NCBI GenBank assembly: GCA_018435605.1
Contig: JAHDNF010000001.1
Location: 1 to 64,000 of the forward strand
Length of the DNA: 64,000 nucleotides
Reading direction: 5' to 3'
From: a bacterium
GTDB lineage: Bacteria; Auribacterota; Auribacteria; Auribacterales; Auribacteraceae
Shown here in pieces: positions 36,515 to 45,049 of this stretch. Under the pieces are notes generated by a model. The model saw nothing but the letters and a program-made list of their open reading frames with translations, made no database searches and was not told where the DNA came from. The position numbers were made by a program, and so were the translations under genes. Every line of letters starts with the position of its first letter. The first letter of the stretch is position 1.

Positions 36515-36530
36515 GCAAGAGCCGTGCCTT
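36515..36530 (-). promoter_or_regulatory. Sigma54 (-24/-12) promoter of the DUF5320 gene
   Basis: Reverse strand AGGCACG-gctc-TTGCC: the GG and GC pairs are 10 bp apart, as sigma54 requires, and 7 of 7 core bases of GGCACG/TTGC fit. Start expected near 36503, 39 nt before ATG. The sequence is also an 8-bp inverted repeat (AAAAGGCA/TGCCTTTT), so a hairpin is the alternative reading. Confidence 0.6.
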
Positions 36531-36626
36531 TTTAGCATTATCTCGTATATTGTATTTATAAATAACTTTTCAACAAATATTTAAAATAAATAAACATATA
36601 TTATAGTGCTATTCTTTTTAAAAAAA

Positions 36627-36648
36627 ATAGTAGCATTATTGCTACTAT
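36627..36648. promoter_or_regulatory. Probable activator-binding palindrome (copy 1)
   Basis: ATAGTAGCA and TGCTACTAT, perfect 9-bp arms with a 4-nt centre. Its centre is about 110 bp upstream of the -24 GG of the DUF5320 promoter, a normal enhancer position for a sigma54 activator. Confidence 0.55.
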
Positions 36649-36659
36649 AATAAGATGTT

Positions 36660-36688
36660 ATAGTAGCATATGTAAGACTATATGCTAC
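36660..36688. promoter_or_regulatory. Probable activator-binding palindrome (copy 2)
   Basis: ATAGTAGCA (36660-36668) repeats the left arm of copy 1 exactly; GTAGCATAT (36663-36671) pairs with ATATGCTAC (36680-36688). The gap between GTAGCA and TGCTAC is 14 nt against 4 nt in copy 1, a difference of one helical turn. The region also lies in front of pdxJ, which it might influence. Confidence 0.5.
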
Positions 36689-36783
36689 CTGTGATTTTCT
36701 TGATCTATAAATTCCGCTTGCGCAAATTTTATGACTGCGTAATAATACTTAATAGGTATTTTGTAACAAGGAGGGCTGAAACG

Positions 36784-37503
36784 ATGATCAAATTAGGTGT
36801 TAATATAGACCACATTGCCACTTTACGGCAGGCGAGACGCACATACGAACCGGAGCCTGTTTGGGGTGCGGCGTTATCGGAACTAGCCGGAGCCGATTGT
36901 ATAACCGTTCATCTACGCGAAGACCGAAGGCATATTCAGGATAGGGATGTGGAATTACTGCGCCAGACCATACAGACCAAACTTAATCTTGAAATGGCTG
37001 ACAGCGAACCTATTATCGCAATAGCATCAGATATAGGACCGGATCAAGTAACGCTTGTGCCTGAAAAACGGGAAGAAGTGACTACTGAAGGTGGCCTTGA
37101 AGTTATTCGAAATCTATCATCTCTGACAAACACTGTGCGCCATTTTCAGGATATGGGAATAAGGGTTAGTTTGTTCATCGATCCGGATCCAAACCAGATA
37201 AAAGCCGCTTACAGGACAGGAGCGGAGTTTATAGAACTGCATACCGGAAAGTACGCAAATGCCCGTACAGAAGAGGATATAAAGAGAGAACTGGAAATAT
37301 TGTCTCAAGCAAGCGAGCTTGCTCATAAGCAGGGGTTGCGGGTGAATGCAGGACACGGGCTGAATTATAAAAATGTGCGCGCAATTTGCGAGATTCCTTA
37401 TATAGAAGAACTTAACATCGGGCACAGTATCATAAGCAGAGCTTTGTTTGTAGGTTTATCACAGGCGGTGGCGGAGATGAAACAGATTATTGAAAGGTAC
37501 TGA
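36784..37503 (+). CDS. pdxJ: Pyridoxine 5-phosphate synthase
   Basis: 239 residues from ATG 36784, preceded by AAGGAGGG; the frame is open 102 nt further without homology. TIM barrel: [47 protein letters not shown] and [11 protein letters not shown], with catalytic Glu and His in place. Last step of the DXP-dependent vitamin B6 route, joining 1-deoxyxylulose 5-phosphate and aminoacetone phosphate. Its stop shares one base with the start of nnr. Confidence 0.97.
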   Translation: MIKLGVNIDHIATLRQARRTYEPEPVWGAALSELAGADCITVHLREDRRHIQDRDVELLRQTIQTKLNLEMADSEPIIAIASDIGPDQVTLVPEKREEVTTEGGLEVIRNLSSLTNTVRHFQDMGIRVSLFIDPDPNQIKAAYRTGAEFIELHTGKYANARTEEDIKRELEILSQASELAHKQGLRVNAGHGLNYKNVRAICEIPYIEELNIGHSIISRALFVGLSQAVAEMKQIIERY

Positions 37504-39062
37504 TGAAAGTTGTTAGCGCTAGTCAGATGGCTGATATCGACAGGTACGCCATAGAAAAAATGGGTATACCCGGATTGCAGTTGATGGAGTCTGCCGGTTC
37601 TGTAGTTGCCCATATCGCGGAGAGATACACGAGAAAAATCTACGGACAGCGCAGGATTATGCTTTTTGTGGGGAAGGGTAATAATGGAGGCGATGCGTTG
37701 GTCGCCGCCCGACATCTGATAAAAAAACACCCTGAAATAGATACCCGCGTGGTTGTCTTAGTGTCACCTGATGAATTGAAAGGCGACGGACTCGAAAATT
37801 ATCGAAAATTGACAGATCTTGCTCCTGATTCAATTATACACACTGAAACGTTAGAACAACTACTCGAATTGAAACCGTTGGCGCAAAAAACACATCTGCT
37901 GGTAGACGGAATTTTTGGCACAGGGTTTCACGGTTCGCCGCAAGGGCATATCGGGGAGAGTATTTTTTTTATCAATAGTTTACGTAAACCTGTGATAGCT
38001 ATAGACATACCGTCCGGACTAAACGGTTCTACCGGCGAAGTGGAAAAAATGGCTGTCAAAGCGGATTTGACAGTTACATTCGGGTTACCTAAAACAGGTT
38101 TGTTATTTCGTGACGGTCCACACTATGCGGGTAGAATTACTGTGGCGGATATTGGATTTCCCGATGAAGCTATAGAGTCTGTTGCGTCAAATATTTCTTA
38201 TCTGGAATGGAAACATTTGCGTAGTTTATTGCCTGAAAGGCCTATTGATGCGCATAAAGGTACATTTGGCCATCTTTTTGTTCTTGCCGGTTCCGTAGGA
38301 TTGACCGGAGCGGCGATACTAGCATGCAGTGCGGCTATGCGCGCAGGTTGCGGTATGGTGACGCTTGGCTGTCCTGAAAGTTTGAATACTATTTGTGAGT
38401 CCAATTTGATTGAAGTCGTTACCGTGCCGTTACCTCAAACGGATGCGCGAACGCTTGATTATGCTTCTGCGGATTCGGTTTTTTCTATTATAAATAAACG
38501 TAAATGTTCAGCTTTGCTAGTCGGACCGGGTTTGGGAAGGCATGAACGCACAACAAAATTGGTTGGCGATATTGTCAAGCATTCACCGGTTCCATTGATT
38601 ATCGACGCCGATGCGCTCAACGCGCTTGCAGAGTCTTCGCCGGATATTTTGTCTCAGGCGCAGAAACCTGTTGTCATAACCCCCCATCCTGCTGAACTTT
38701 CACGGTTGATAGGCGTGTCTGTGCAGGATATTCAGCATGACCGCCCGAAATACGCTATACAGTGTTCAAGCCTATTTAATGTCGTAACTATTCTCAAAGG
38801 GCACAATACCATCATCTGTGACACCGATTTGAATTTGTACGTCAATCCTACAGGCAACAATGGGCTTGCCACTGCAGGAACAGGGGATGTGCTTGCCGGT
38901 TTGACCGGTTCGTTTATTGCACAGGGGCTGAGTCCTGTAAATGCGGCGTGTACTGCAGTATACGCACATGGAAAGGCCGCTGACCTGCTGGGGCATTTTA
39001 TCGGTGCTCGATCGATGATCGCCTCCGATTTGATCAAATATCTTCCTGATGTCCTTCGCTAA
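37503..39062 (+). CDS. nnr: Bifunctional NAD(P)H-hydrate epimerase/dehydratase
   Basis: 519 residues. N-terminal YjeF_N epimerase domain (about 1-215; VGKGNNGGDALVAARHL, DGIFGTGFHG, AIDIPSGLNGSTGEV) and C-terminal ribokinase-like dehydratase (about 235-515; HKGTFGHLFVLAGSVGLTGA, TPHPAELSRLIG, TAGTGDVLAGLTG). Repairs damaged NADH and NADPH hydrates. The pdxJ-(acpS)-nnr grouping is widespread; acpS is missing here. Overlaps pdxJ by 1 nt. Confidence 0.96.
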   Translation: MKVVSASQMADIDRYAIEKMGIPGLQLMESAGSVVAHIAERYTRKIYGQRRIMLFVGKGNNGGDALVAARHLIKKHPEIDTRVVVLVSPDELKGDGLENYRKLTDLAPDSIIHTETLEQLLELKPLAQKTHLLVDGIFGTGFHGSPQGHIGESIFFINSLRKPVIAIDIPSGLNGSTGEVEKMAVKADLTVTFGLPKTGLLFRDGPHYAGRITVADIGFPDEAIESVASNISYLEWKHLRSLLPERPIDAHKGTFGHLFVLAGSVGLTGAAILACSAAMRAGCGMVTLGCPESLNTICESNLIEVVTVPLPQTDARTLDYASADSVFSIINKRKCSALLVGPGLGRHERTTKLVGDIVKHSPVPLIIDADALNALAESSPDILSQAQKPVVITPHPAELSRLIGVSVQDIQHDRPKYAIQCSSLFNVVTILKGHNTIICDTDLNLYVNPTGNNGLATAGTGDVLAGLTGSFIAQGLSPVNAACTAVYAHGKAADLLGHFIGARSMIASDLIKYLPDVLR

Positions 39063-39391
39063 CTCTCTTTATGATAGAGTATATATAAACCTGACCTGCA
39101 TTATGAATTATCTGTTAAAATTTTGTGAAAAAATATTAAAAAACTATTGACTAAAATGTTATTTTAAAGTAATATAAAGGAAAATAGCGTAAAAAATAGG
39201 TAAAATAAGTTAAAATCGGTATTAAGTAATTTTTTGCAAGAGAAGTTCTGTTTCGATAACAGTTTAATCACGATAGTCTTAACGAAATATGTAAAAAAAT
39301 AGTTAAAATTATATAAATTTCATGTTGTGTTTGTTCTGCTCAGCTGTTATTCTTGATAATAAAGGTAAATATCTGTAAGGGGGTATCTGTG
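39063..39391 (+). other. AT-rich intergenic region with promoter and A-tract repeats
   Basis: No gene seen. A promoter-like TTGACT-N17-TAATAT lies at 39147-39175. Downstream are repeated A-tracts: GTAAAAAATAGG with TAAAATAAGTTAAAAT (39189-39216) and GTAAAAAAATAGTTAAAAT (39291-39309), and a small CTGTT/AACAG hairpin near 39248-39262. The long leader before the next gene may be bent DNA or a structured RNA; nothing definite. Confidence 0.4.
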
Positions 39392-39721
39392 ATGCATGCG
39401 TATGAATTGTTGTTGAAATTGCAAAACCATGAAATCGAATTGAAAACACAGAAGAACAAAAGTAAAATTGATGATTTGAACAGCGAAATCATTTTACTTA
39501 AGGCTCAATTGCCTACTGAGATTGTAACCCGTTTTTATCGTCTTTTTAAGCGGTATGAAAATGCTTTAGTGCGCGCCAATGGCGGAGTTTGTAACGGTTG
39601 TTTTCTGAATTTGCCTTCAAGTCAGGCGGCTGTTATGAATAAGTGTTCTGATATATCAACATGCCAACACTGCGGCAGATTCATTTATTACGATACCGAA
39701 AAGGCGAATGCTATATTCTAA
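39392..39721 (+). CDS. C4 zinc-ribbon coiled-coil protein (zf-RING_7 type)
   Basis: 109 residues. N-terminal coiled coil (about 1-45; LQNHEIELKTQKNKSKIDDL) and a C-terminal zinc ribbon with GGVCNGCFLNLPSS and CQHCGRFIYYD. The ending NGC-x-LP...C.C.RILY is the usual end of this DUF164-type family, which normally has about 240 residues; this one lacks the long first half. Function unknown in the family. GTG at 39389 is an alternative start; AAGGGGG precedes both. Confidence 0.82.
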   Translation: MHAYELLLKLQNHEIELKTQKNKSKIDDLNSEIILLKAQLPTEIVTRFYRLFKRYENALVRANGGVCNGCFLNLPSSQAAVMNKCSDISTCQHCGRFIYYDTEKANAIF

Positions 39722-39859
39722 GTTGAGAATGGTATAATATGCAATATTGGGTGACGGTAGCGGTGTAACCCGCTTATATGAAACCCTGTTTATATAGATG
39801 ATGAATAGGTAAAGATTCCGGAATCTTACTGAAAATTTTGAATATCCTTCCGTAAAAAC

Positions 39860-39888
39860 TTGTCATAAAAGTAACCTTAGAGTATACT
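39860..39888 (+). promoter_or_regulatory. Sigma70-type promoter of the TPR metalloprotease gene
   Basis: TTGTCA (39860-39865), 17-bp spacer, TATACT (39883-39888). Start near 39895, 34 nt before the ATG. Confidence 0.65.
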
Positions 39889-39928
39889 TGTATTTGTTTT
39901 ACGTTTAAACCTAAAGTTACGGGCTGTA

Positions 39929-41491
39929 ATGACTCGACTACCTGCCTTACTATTTACAGGAACGCTTTTTCTGCTCCATTGCGGTGTGGTTGTAAACGCT
40001 TTTTTGTACGATACCGATGCTGATAATGATAATTCAGCGATTATGACGTATGATAATGACAGCACGCCTGCAGAAAAATCCGAAAAACATCTTACAGATA
40101 ACGATGTAGCACTGTATCCAGACCAGGAAACCATCAGAAAACTGAACGATAATTTTTCTCGGATAACCGCGTATCTTGAAGCAAACGATTACCGCAGGGC
40201 AATACTTCTCATAAAAGAATCGGAACTGCTTGACCCCTACAATAACGAAATAACCGGATTGCTTGTACGGGTACTTAATAATTACGCTGTGGATTTAGCA
40301 AAGAATAAGCAGTTTGAAAAAGCTATAGATACTATGGAACAGGCTTATATTATAGATCAAAGCGAAGCCATAAAAGCCAATTATATCCAAATTCTTAAGA
40401 ATTCCGTTTATTTCAATATGGATCAAAAAAACTGGAAGACAGCGATTGAAGTCGCTTCATATATACGCGAATTAACCGATGATTCTTCCGAGTCACTTAT
40501 TTTGTACTCATCAATTTTTGCCGAGAAAGGACTTTTTCTTCTTGGTGGAGGTAAAATAAATGATGCGAAAGAATCGTTTTTTCAGGCGCTCGATTTTTAC
40601 CCGTATAGCAAAGACGCGCTTTTCTATTTGGGGCATATAGCTTATCAGCAACAACAGCTCGATCAAGCTAAAGAATACTGGGATAAACTTGCTATGTTCG
40701 ATAGCGATCCCGCTGTGGCGCAACTGCGCGAGAAGCTCGCTCGCGAACTGGAAGCAGAGCAGGGGCTTTCCTCAAAGGAACTGTCGCATTTTGATATTCA
40801 TTATGACTCAAGTATCAGCGATAAATTGTTCAGGAATATCAAAGCCATACTTGAAAACGCATATTCCGATATAGGCGCCAGATTTTCCTTTTATCCGAAG
40901 AACAAGATAACGGTGTTGTTTCTTGAACATGAAACTTTTCAGGCCAGCACACATCTGCCGCATTTCGTCAGGGGGGTTTACGACGGAAAAATACGTATTC
41001 CGATTTTAGGGCGCGAAACAAGCGAATTGCTTAAAGAAATCATTTATCATGAGTATGTGCATGTAGTGATAGAACAACTCGGCAACGGTAAAGTTCCCCG
41101 ATGGTTTAATGAAGGCCTTGCAGTTCGATTTTCTCAGGATACAGTTAAGTTCGAAGTACTCAAGGGACATGTTATGAACAATACTTGTATATCGTTTGAC
41201 AACCTTGATTCAGCATTGATACAAAGCGGTGATTTTCATACGGTGATTCTGGCTTACGAACAGTCTGCCACGCTGGTGGAGTTTATATTATATAAGTACA
41301 GCATGAATCATGTGCGGGATATGATAAAGAAATTCAAAGAAGGCGAATCGTTTGAAAGTATCTTGAAATCTGTTTTTCATACGGATTTGAAAGATTTCGA
41401 AAAAAAATGGAAACGATACGTGCGCCAACGCATGCTATCCAATACGGAACGCAAAAAACTTCGCTATATATTGAAATCCGCGGATGAATGA
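39929..41491 (+). CDS. Exported TPR protein with gluzincin (peptidase MA-like) domain
   Basis: 520 residues. Signal peptide (ALLFTGTLFLLHCGVVVNAF), an Asp/Asn-rich linker, several TPR repeats (about 75-260; AIDTMEQAYIIDQSEAIKAN, DALFYLGHIAYQQQQLDQAK), and a C-terminal metalloprotease domain with HEYVH at residues 374-378 and the third ligand in WFNEGLAVRFSQ about 21 residues later. Likely an active periplasmic protease. LLHC is a poor lipobox, so cleavage by signal peptidase I is more likely. Stands alone. Confidence 0.85.
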   Translation: MTRLPALLFTGTLFLLHCGVVVNAFLYDTDADNDNSAIMTYDNDSTPAEKSEKHLTDNDVALYPDQETIRKLNDNFSRITAYLEANDYRRAILLIKESELLDPYNNEITGLLVRVLNNYAVDLAKNKQFEKAIDTMEQAYIIDQSEAIKANYIQILKNSVYFNMDQKNWKTAIEVASYIRELTDDSSESLILYSSIFAEKGLFLLGGGKINDAKESFFQALDFYPYSKDALFYLGHIAYQQQQLDQAKEYWDKLAMFDSDPAVAQLREKLARELEAEQGLSSKELSHFDIHYDSSISDKLFRNIKAILENAYSDIGARFSFYPKNKITVLFLEHETFQASTHLPHFVRGVYDGKIRIPILGRETSELLKEIIYHEYVHVVIEQLGNGKVPRWFNEGLAVRFSQDTVKFEVLKGHVMNNTCISFDNLDSALIQSGDFHTVILAYEQSATLVEFILYKYSMNHVRDMIKKFKEGESFESILKSVFHTDLKDFEKKWKRYVRQRMLSNTERKKLRYILKSADE

Positions 41492-41497
41492 CAATTA

Positions 41498-41665
41498 TTA
41501 TGCTGTTTTCTTATGACGTTTTTTGTACAGTGATGAAGCAGGGCAGTTACGCAAACATAACATCGTACTGCAAAAAAAATTCGCTTTAAACGCGCTGATT
41601 TTTTTGTAGCGAAAATGACATGTGTAATTGAGAAATTCTTTTTTTATCAGATACGGACAATACAT
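41498..41665 (-). CDS. Small cysteine-rich protein, unrecognised
   Basis: 55 residues, too short for most gene callers. Begins YCPYLIKKEF and carries five further cysteines in NYTCHF and FFCSTMLCLRNCP, then a basic tail KKRHKKTA. A strong GGAGGG lies 5 nt before the ATG. No family recognised; a small metal-binding protein is possible. It faces away from metE and its stop is 6 nt from the end of the convergent protease gene. Confidence 0.5.
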   Translation of the reverse strand: MYCPYLIKKEFLNYTCHFRYKKISAFKANFFCSTMLCLRNCPASSLYKKRHKKTA

Positions 41666-42029
41666 TCTTCCCTCCAGGTATATGTTTATCCTGTTCAGGA
41701 AGTCTCTATATTAATATCTAATTCTATCTTCATTCACATCTCTTAATTAGAGTATACATCATAACTCTTTGAAATACAAGGTACTAGATGTAAAATATAA
41801 AAATTATTTTCATCGGCACCTCAATAACGATATATGAATACGCTTTTGTTAGACGGATTCCCTTATAATCTTTAATAAGCTCAAATGGCAAATGAATTAT
41901 TTTTACTTGCTCTTGAGAAAGCACAAAGTTATGATAATAAAAAATAATGTATTTTTTATAACATCAAAAATATGAGCGGCAGAAATATCTTCTTAATTTG
42001 ATTATAATAAATGTTATGGAGGATTCCCA
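41666..42029 (+). promoter_or_regulatory. metE: metE upstream region: promoter and AT palindrome
   Basis: Promoter-like TTGCTC (41907-41912), 17 bp, TATGAT (41930-41935). Just after it lies a perfect inverted repeat ATAAAAAATA-ATG-TATTTTTTAT (41937-41959), at the expected transcription start, so it may be an operator or a 5-prime hairpin. I see no cobalamin or SAM riboswitch core. The remaining bases hold nothing clear. Confidence 0.35.
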
Positions 42030-44324
42030 ATGAATATTAAAACAACCTATTACGGTTTTCCAAAGATTGGGCCTAACAGGGAACTGAAACGGGCTTTAGA
42101 AGCATACTGGAAAGGTAGTATTACCCGCAAAGAATTGTTTACAGAGGCGGAGACAGTGGCTTTTGACAGGATGAAGGCAGGTTTAGATGCAGGGATGGAT
42201 GTAATTCCGTCGAATGATTTTTCACTTTATGATTTTATGCTTGATACCTCTACCATGTTTGGAGTCATCCCTAAACGGTTTGCCGGTATAGATGATACTC
42301 TTGACCGATATTTTGCCATGGCGCGTGGGTCGGATACTGCAATAGCGTGTGAAATGACAAAATGGTTTGATACGAATTATCATTATATAGTACCTGAATT
42401 GAGCGGAACATTCAAACTAGACAAAAATCGGCCTCTGTACTCGTTTAAATTTGCAAAAAAACAACTGGGTATCGTTACTCGTCCCGTGTTAGTTGGACCT
42501 TTTACTTTTGTGTCGTTGTCAAAATTCGAGCAAATTGACACTCAAGGCGATAACAAACCGGTAAAAGTTTGGGAAAGCGACCGGTTCGCAGATATCGTTT
42601 ATTCGCTTGCCGGGGAATACAACAGATTGCTCAAGGAACTTGAGGCTGAGGGAGTCCAATGCGTACAATTTGAAGAACCGTCGTTTGTTATGGATTTGAC
42701 CGAAACGGATGTGTCTGTGATTCTCCAAGCATACAAAAAAATGACAGCTAATTTGTCGACATTGCGTGTTGCGGTTAATACCTGTTATGAAAGTATTTCT
42801 CATTATCGCGATCTTGTGTTTGGACTGCCTGTTGCCGCAATAGGCCTTGATTTTGTAAGTAATGAAGAAAATTTAAAGTACATTGAGGAATTTGGTTTTC
42901 CCGCTAATAAAAAATTGATAGCAGGAGTTGTTTCAGGCCGTGACCCTTGGAAAACTGATATCGCTAAAACGGTGGATTTGGCGAAATTCTTGGCTGGATG
43001 TGTAGGTGAGAGTAATCTGGTCATGACCAATGCAGGGCCTCTGTTTCATTTGCCGTATACGCTAAAAGCGGAACGCGGACACCTTGATGATAATGTCATG
43101 GAACTTCTTTCATTCGCAAGAGAGCGTCTTGAAGAACTCAAACTTATTCAGGAAGTGTTGTCCGGTAATAAATCCGTTCCGCATTCACAGGTTGATGATA
43201 TCAGAAAATCTTTTGCCAATCAGGATGTTCAAAAGCGGGTTGCCGATATTGACGAATCTAAAATCAGTCGCCATCATCCGTTCTCAGAACGCTATAAAAA
43301 ACAATGTGAACTATTAAAACTGCCGATGTTTCCGACCACAACAATAGGAAGTTTTCCTCAGACAGCGGAAGTACGTAAAATCCGAGCCGCGTATAAATCC
43401 GGAAAAATATCGTTTTGCGAGTACGACTTGTTTATCAAAAATTCTATAGATGAGGTTGTCAAACTACAGGAAGACCTTGATATAGATGTGCTCGTGCACG
43501 GCGAGTTCGAACGAACCGATATGGTCGAATATTTCGGCGAAAAGATGATCGGGTTTGCATTTACGAAAAACGGCTGGGTTCAGTCGTACGGGTCGCGTTG
43601 TGTGCGTCCTCCGATAATCTATGGAGATGTATCTCGTCCTGAACCGATGACTGTCGATTATACAGTATACGCTCAGTCTCTTACCGGACGTCCTGTGAAA
43701 GGTATGTTAACAGGGCCTATTACGATAGTAAACTGGTCGTTTTATCGAAGAGATATTACCAAAAAAGAGGTGGTTTATCAGGTTGCTATGGCGCTGAAAG
43801 ATGAGGTGCGCGATCTCGAACAGGCCGGTATATCGATTATACAGATAGATGAACCTGCTTTCAGGGAAGGATTACCTCTTAAAAAATCAAAGCAGGAGCA
43901 GTATATTAATTATGCAGTAAACTCTTTTAAACTGACCAATATGGATGTCGCTATCAGCACTCAGGTGCATACTCACATGTGTTATTCTGAGTTTAACGAA
44001 TTGATACAGGCTATTTATGCTATGGATTCGGATGTAATATCTATGGAAGCATCTCGAAGCAGAGGCGAAGTTATGGGCGCATTCGAGCATTTCGATTATG
44101 ACCATGGCATCGGACTCGGTGTTTACGATATACATTCACCGCGAATTCCGACGGTTGATGAAATGATTGATGTTGTCCGGCGTGCCGTAAGGGTTATTGA
44201 TGTGTCGCTATTCTGGATCAATCCGGACTGCGGTCTTAAAACACGCGGATATGAGGAAACAATAGCCGCATTGCGCAATATGGTTCAGGCCGCCTATGAA
44301 ATGAGGAAAACTACGGCAAGCTAG
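42030..44324 (+). CDS. metE: Cobalamin-independent methionine synthase
   Basis: 764 residues, full length. N-terminal barrel begins TTYYGFPKIGPNRELKRALE; C-terminal barrel with TTIGSFPQTAEVRK, GEFERTDMVEYFGE, the methyl-folate site IDEPAFREGLPLKK, and the zinc ligands in THMCYSEF (His, Cys), the Glu region VISMEASRS and CGLKTR near the end. Moves a methyl group from methyl-tetrahydropteroyl-glutamate to homocysteine. Ribosome site TGGAGG. Independent of B12, although a BtuF-like protein lies 20 kb away. Confidence 0.98.
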   Translation: MNIKTTYYGFPKIGPNRELKRALEAYWKGSITRKELFTEAETVAFDRMKAGLDAGMDVIPSNDFSLYDFMLDTSTMFGVIPKRFAGIDDTLDRYFAMARGSDTAIACEMTKWFDTNYHYIVPELSGTFKLDKNRPLYSFKFAKKQLGIVTRPVLVGPFTFVSLSKFEQIDTQGDNKPVKVWESDRFADIVYSLAGEYNRLLKELEAEGVQCVQFEEPSFVMDLTETDVSVILQAYKKMTANLSTLRVAVNTCYESISHYRDLVFGLPVAAIGLDFVSNEENLKYIEEFGFPANKKLIAGVVSGRDPWKTDIAKTVDLAKFLAGCVGESNLVMTNAGPLFHLPYTLKAERGHLDDNVMELLSFARERLEELKLIQEVLSGNKSVPHSQVDDIRKSFANQDVQKRVADIDESKISRHHPFSERYKKQCELLKLPMFPTTTIGSFPQTAEVRKIRAAYKSGKISFCEYDLFIKNSIDEVVKLQEDLDIDVLVHGEFERTDMVEYFGEKMIGFAFTKNGWVQSYGSRCVRPPIIYGDVSRPEPMTVDYTVYAQSLTGRPVKGMLTGPITIVNWSFYRRDITKKEVVYQVAMALKDEVRDLEQAGISIIQIDEPAFREGLPLKKSKQEQYINYAVNSFKLTNMDVAISTQVHTHMCYSEFNELIQAIYAMDSDVISMEASRSRGEVMGAFEHFDYDHGIGLGVYDIHSPRIPTVDEMIDVVRRAVRVIDVSLFWINPDCGLKTRGYEETIAALRNMVQAAYEMRKTTAS

Positions 44325-44426
44325 TTCATAGATTGCGTGTGAAATAGTGTTGTAGTCCTGTTTTGGTGGTATTGTAATATAATCTTTCGCAATTAAGTAT
44401 GCCTGTGAAAACATAGTTGAGAAAAA

Positions 44427-44455
44427 TTGACAGTTCTCTAGGCTTTTGGTACTAT
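44427..44455 (+). promoter_or_regulatory. Sigma70-type promoter of the three-gene unit after metE
   Basis: TTGACA (44427-44432), 17-bp spacer, TACTAT (44450-44455). Expected start near 44462, inside an open frame, so the gene must begin at the later ATG 44519. Confidence 0.7.
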
Positions 44456-44518
44456 GTTGCCCGTAAGATTAAATATGACTTGTTTACAACTGAACATCAT
44501 AAGGAATCATCTAGTTCC

Positions 44519-45037
44519 ATGGTAGACATAAACATAAACAGGCCTGTTTATCTAGCTCAACGTGATAAATATTATCTTAAAGCCGTGAATAATCTTTATG
44601 AAGATTTTTTCCATTGGCCGATAAACGACCGATTCGATAAAGTTGCTGTTATAATAGAGCTGTTCAAAGAAACGAGGCATCAGACGGTTTGTGCAATGCG
44701 CGGAAGCAAACATGATGAAAGTGAATTTCAGTTTATGAAATGCCTCGGGTTGATAATAGACGCTCTTGAAGCCGCGCAAATCATGATTCGCCATGAAATT
44801 ATAGTCGAACAGGATAAAAGTTTTCTCAATAAATTTTTGAATGAAAGTTTTTATGCTTATTGCATGGAAAATGCAGTATCCGGAGAAGTAGCAAAACGGA
44901 TTATCCGTAACACTGCATCTTTGGTATCTATAGTGACGGAGCGCTTTGAAATCCTGCGTAACCGGAATTTTAAGAATTTGCCTGATGAGGAGCGCATACG
45001 CTATAACCTTATGTTCAACCAAGAAGAAGACCTATAA
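44519..45037 (+). CDS. Conserved-looking helical protein, unrecognised
   Basis: 172 residues from ATG 44519 with AAGGAA about 12 nt upstream. No signal peptide or membrane helix. Predicted mostly helical (NDRFDKVAVIIELFKETRHQ, FQFMKCLGLIIDALEAAQIM), with a charged tail. No motif known to me. It is first of three closely spaced genes (12 nt and 27 nt gaps) with Minf_1886 and DUF1844 proteins, so a shared role is likely but unknown. Confidence 0.75.
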   Translation: MVDININRPVYLAQRDKYYLKAVNNLYEDFFHWPINDRFDKVAVIIELFKETRHQTVCAMRGSKHDESEFQFMKCLGLIIDALEAAQIMIRHEIIVEQDKSFLNKFLNESFYAYCMENAVSGEVAKRIIRNTASLVSIVTERFEILRNRNFKNLPDEERIRYNLMFNQEEDL

Positions 45038-45049
45038 GCGCGTTGATAT

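Noticed and set aside
36510-36532. AAAAGGCA/TGCCTTTT hairpin as an intrinsic terminator.
   Set aside because: No gene on either strand reads into it before a start; the same bases fit a sigma54 promoter with enhancer-like sites, so I kept that reading and noted the doubt.
39766-39780. GTAACCCGCTTATAT resembles the 3-prime end of RNase P RNA (AACCCGGCTTATA), and rnpB often follows zinc-ribbon genes of this type.
   Set aside because: The gap is only 207 nt and lacks the conserved GAGGAAAGTCC core; the likeness is about a dozen bases and can be chance.
41666-42029. Possible B12 or SAM riboswitch before metE.
   Set aside because: No B12-box-like or SAM-I core helices were recognised; the region is AT-rich with only a short promoter-like site and palindrome.
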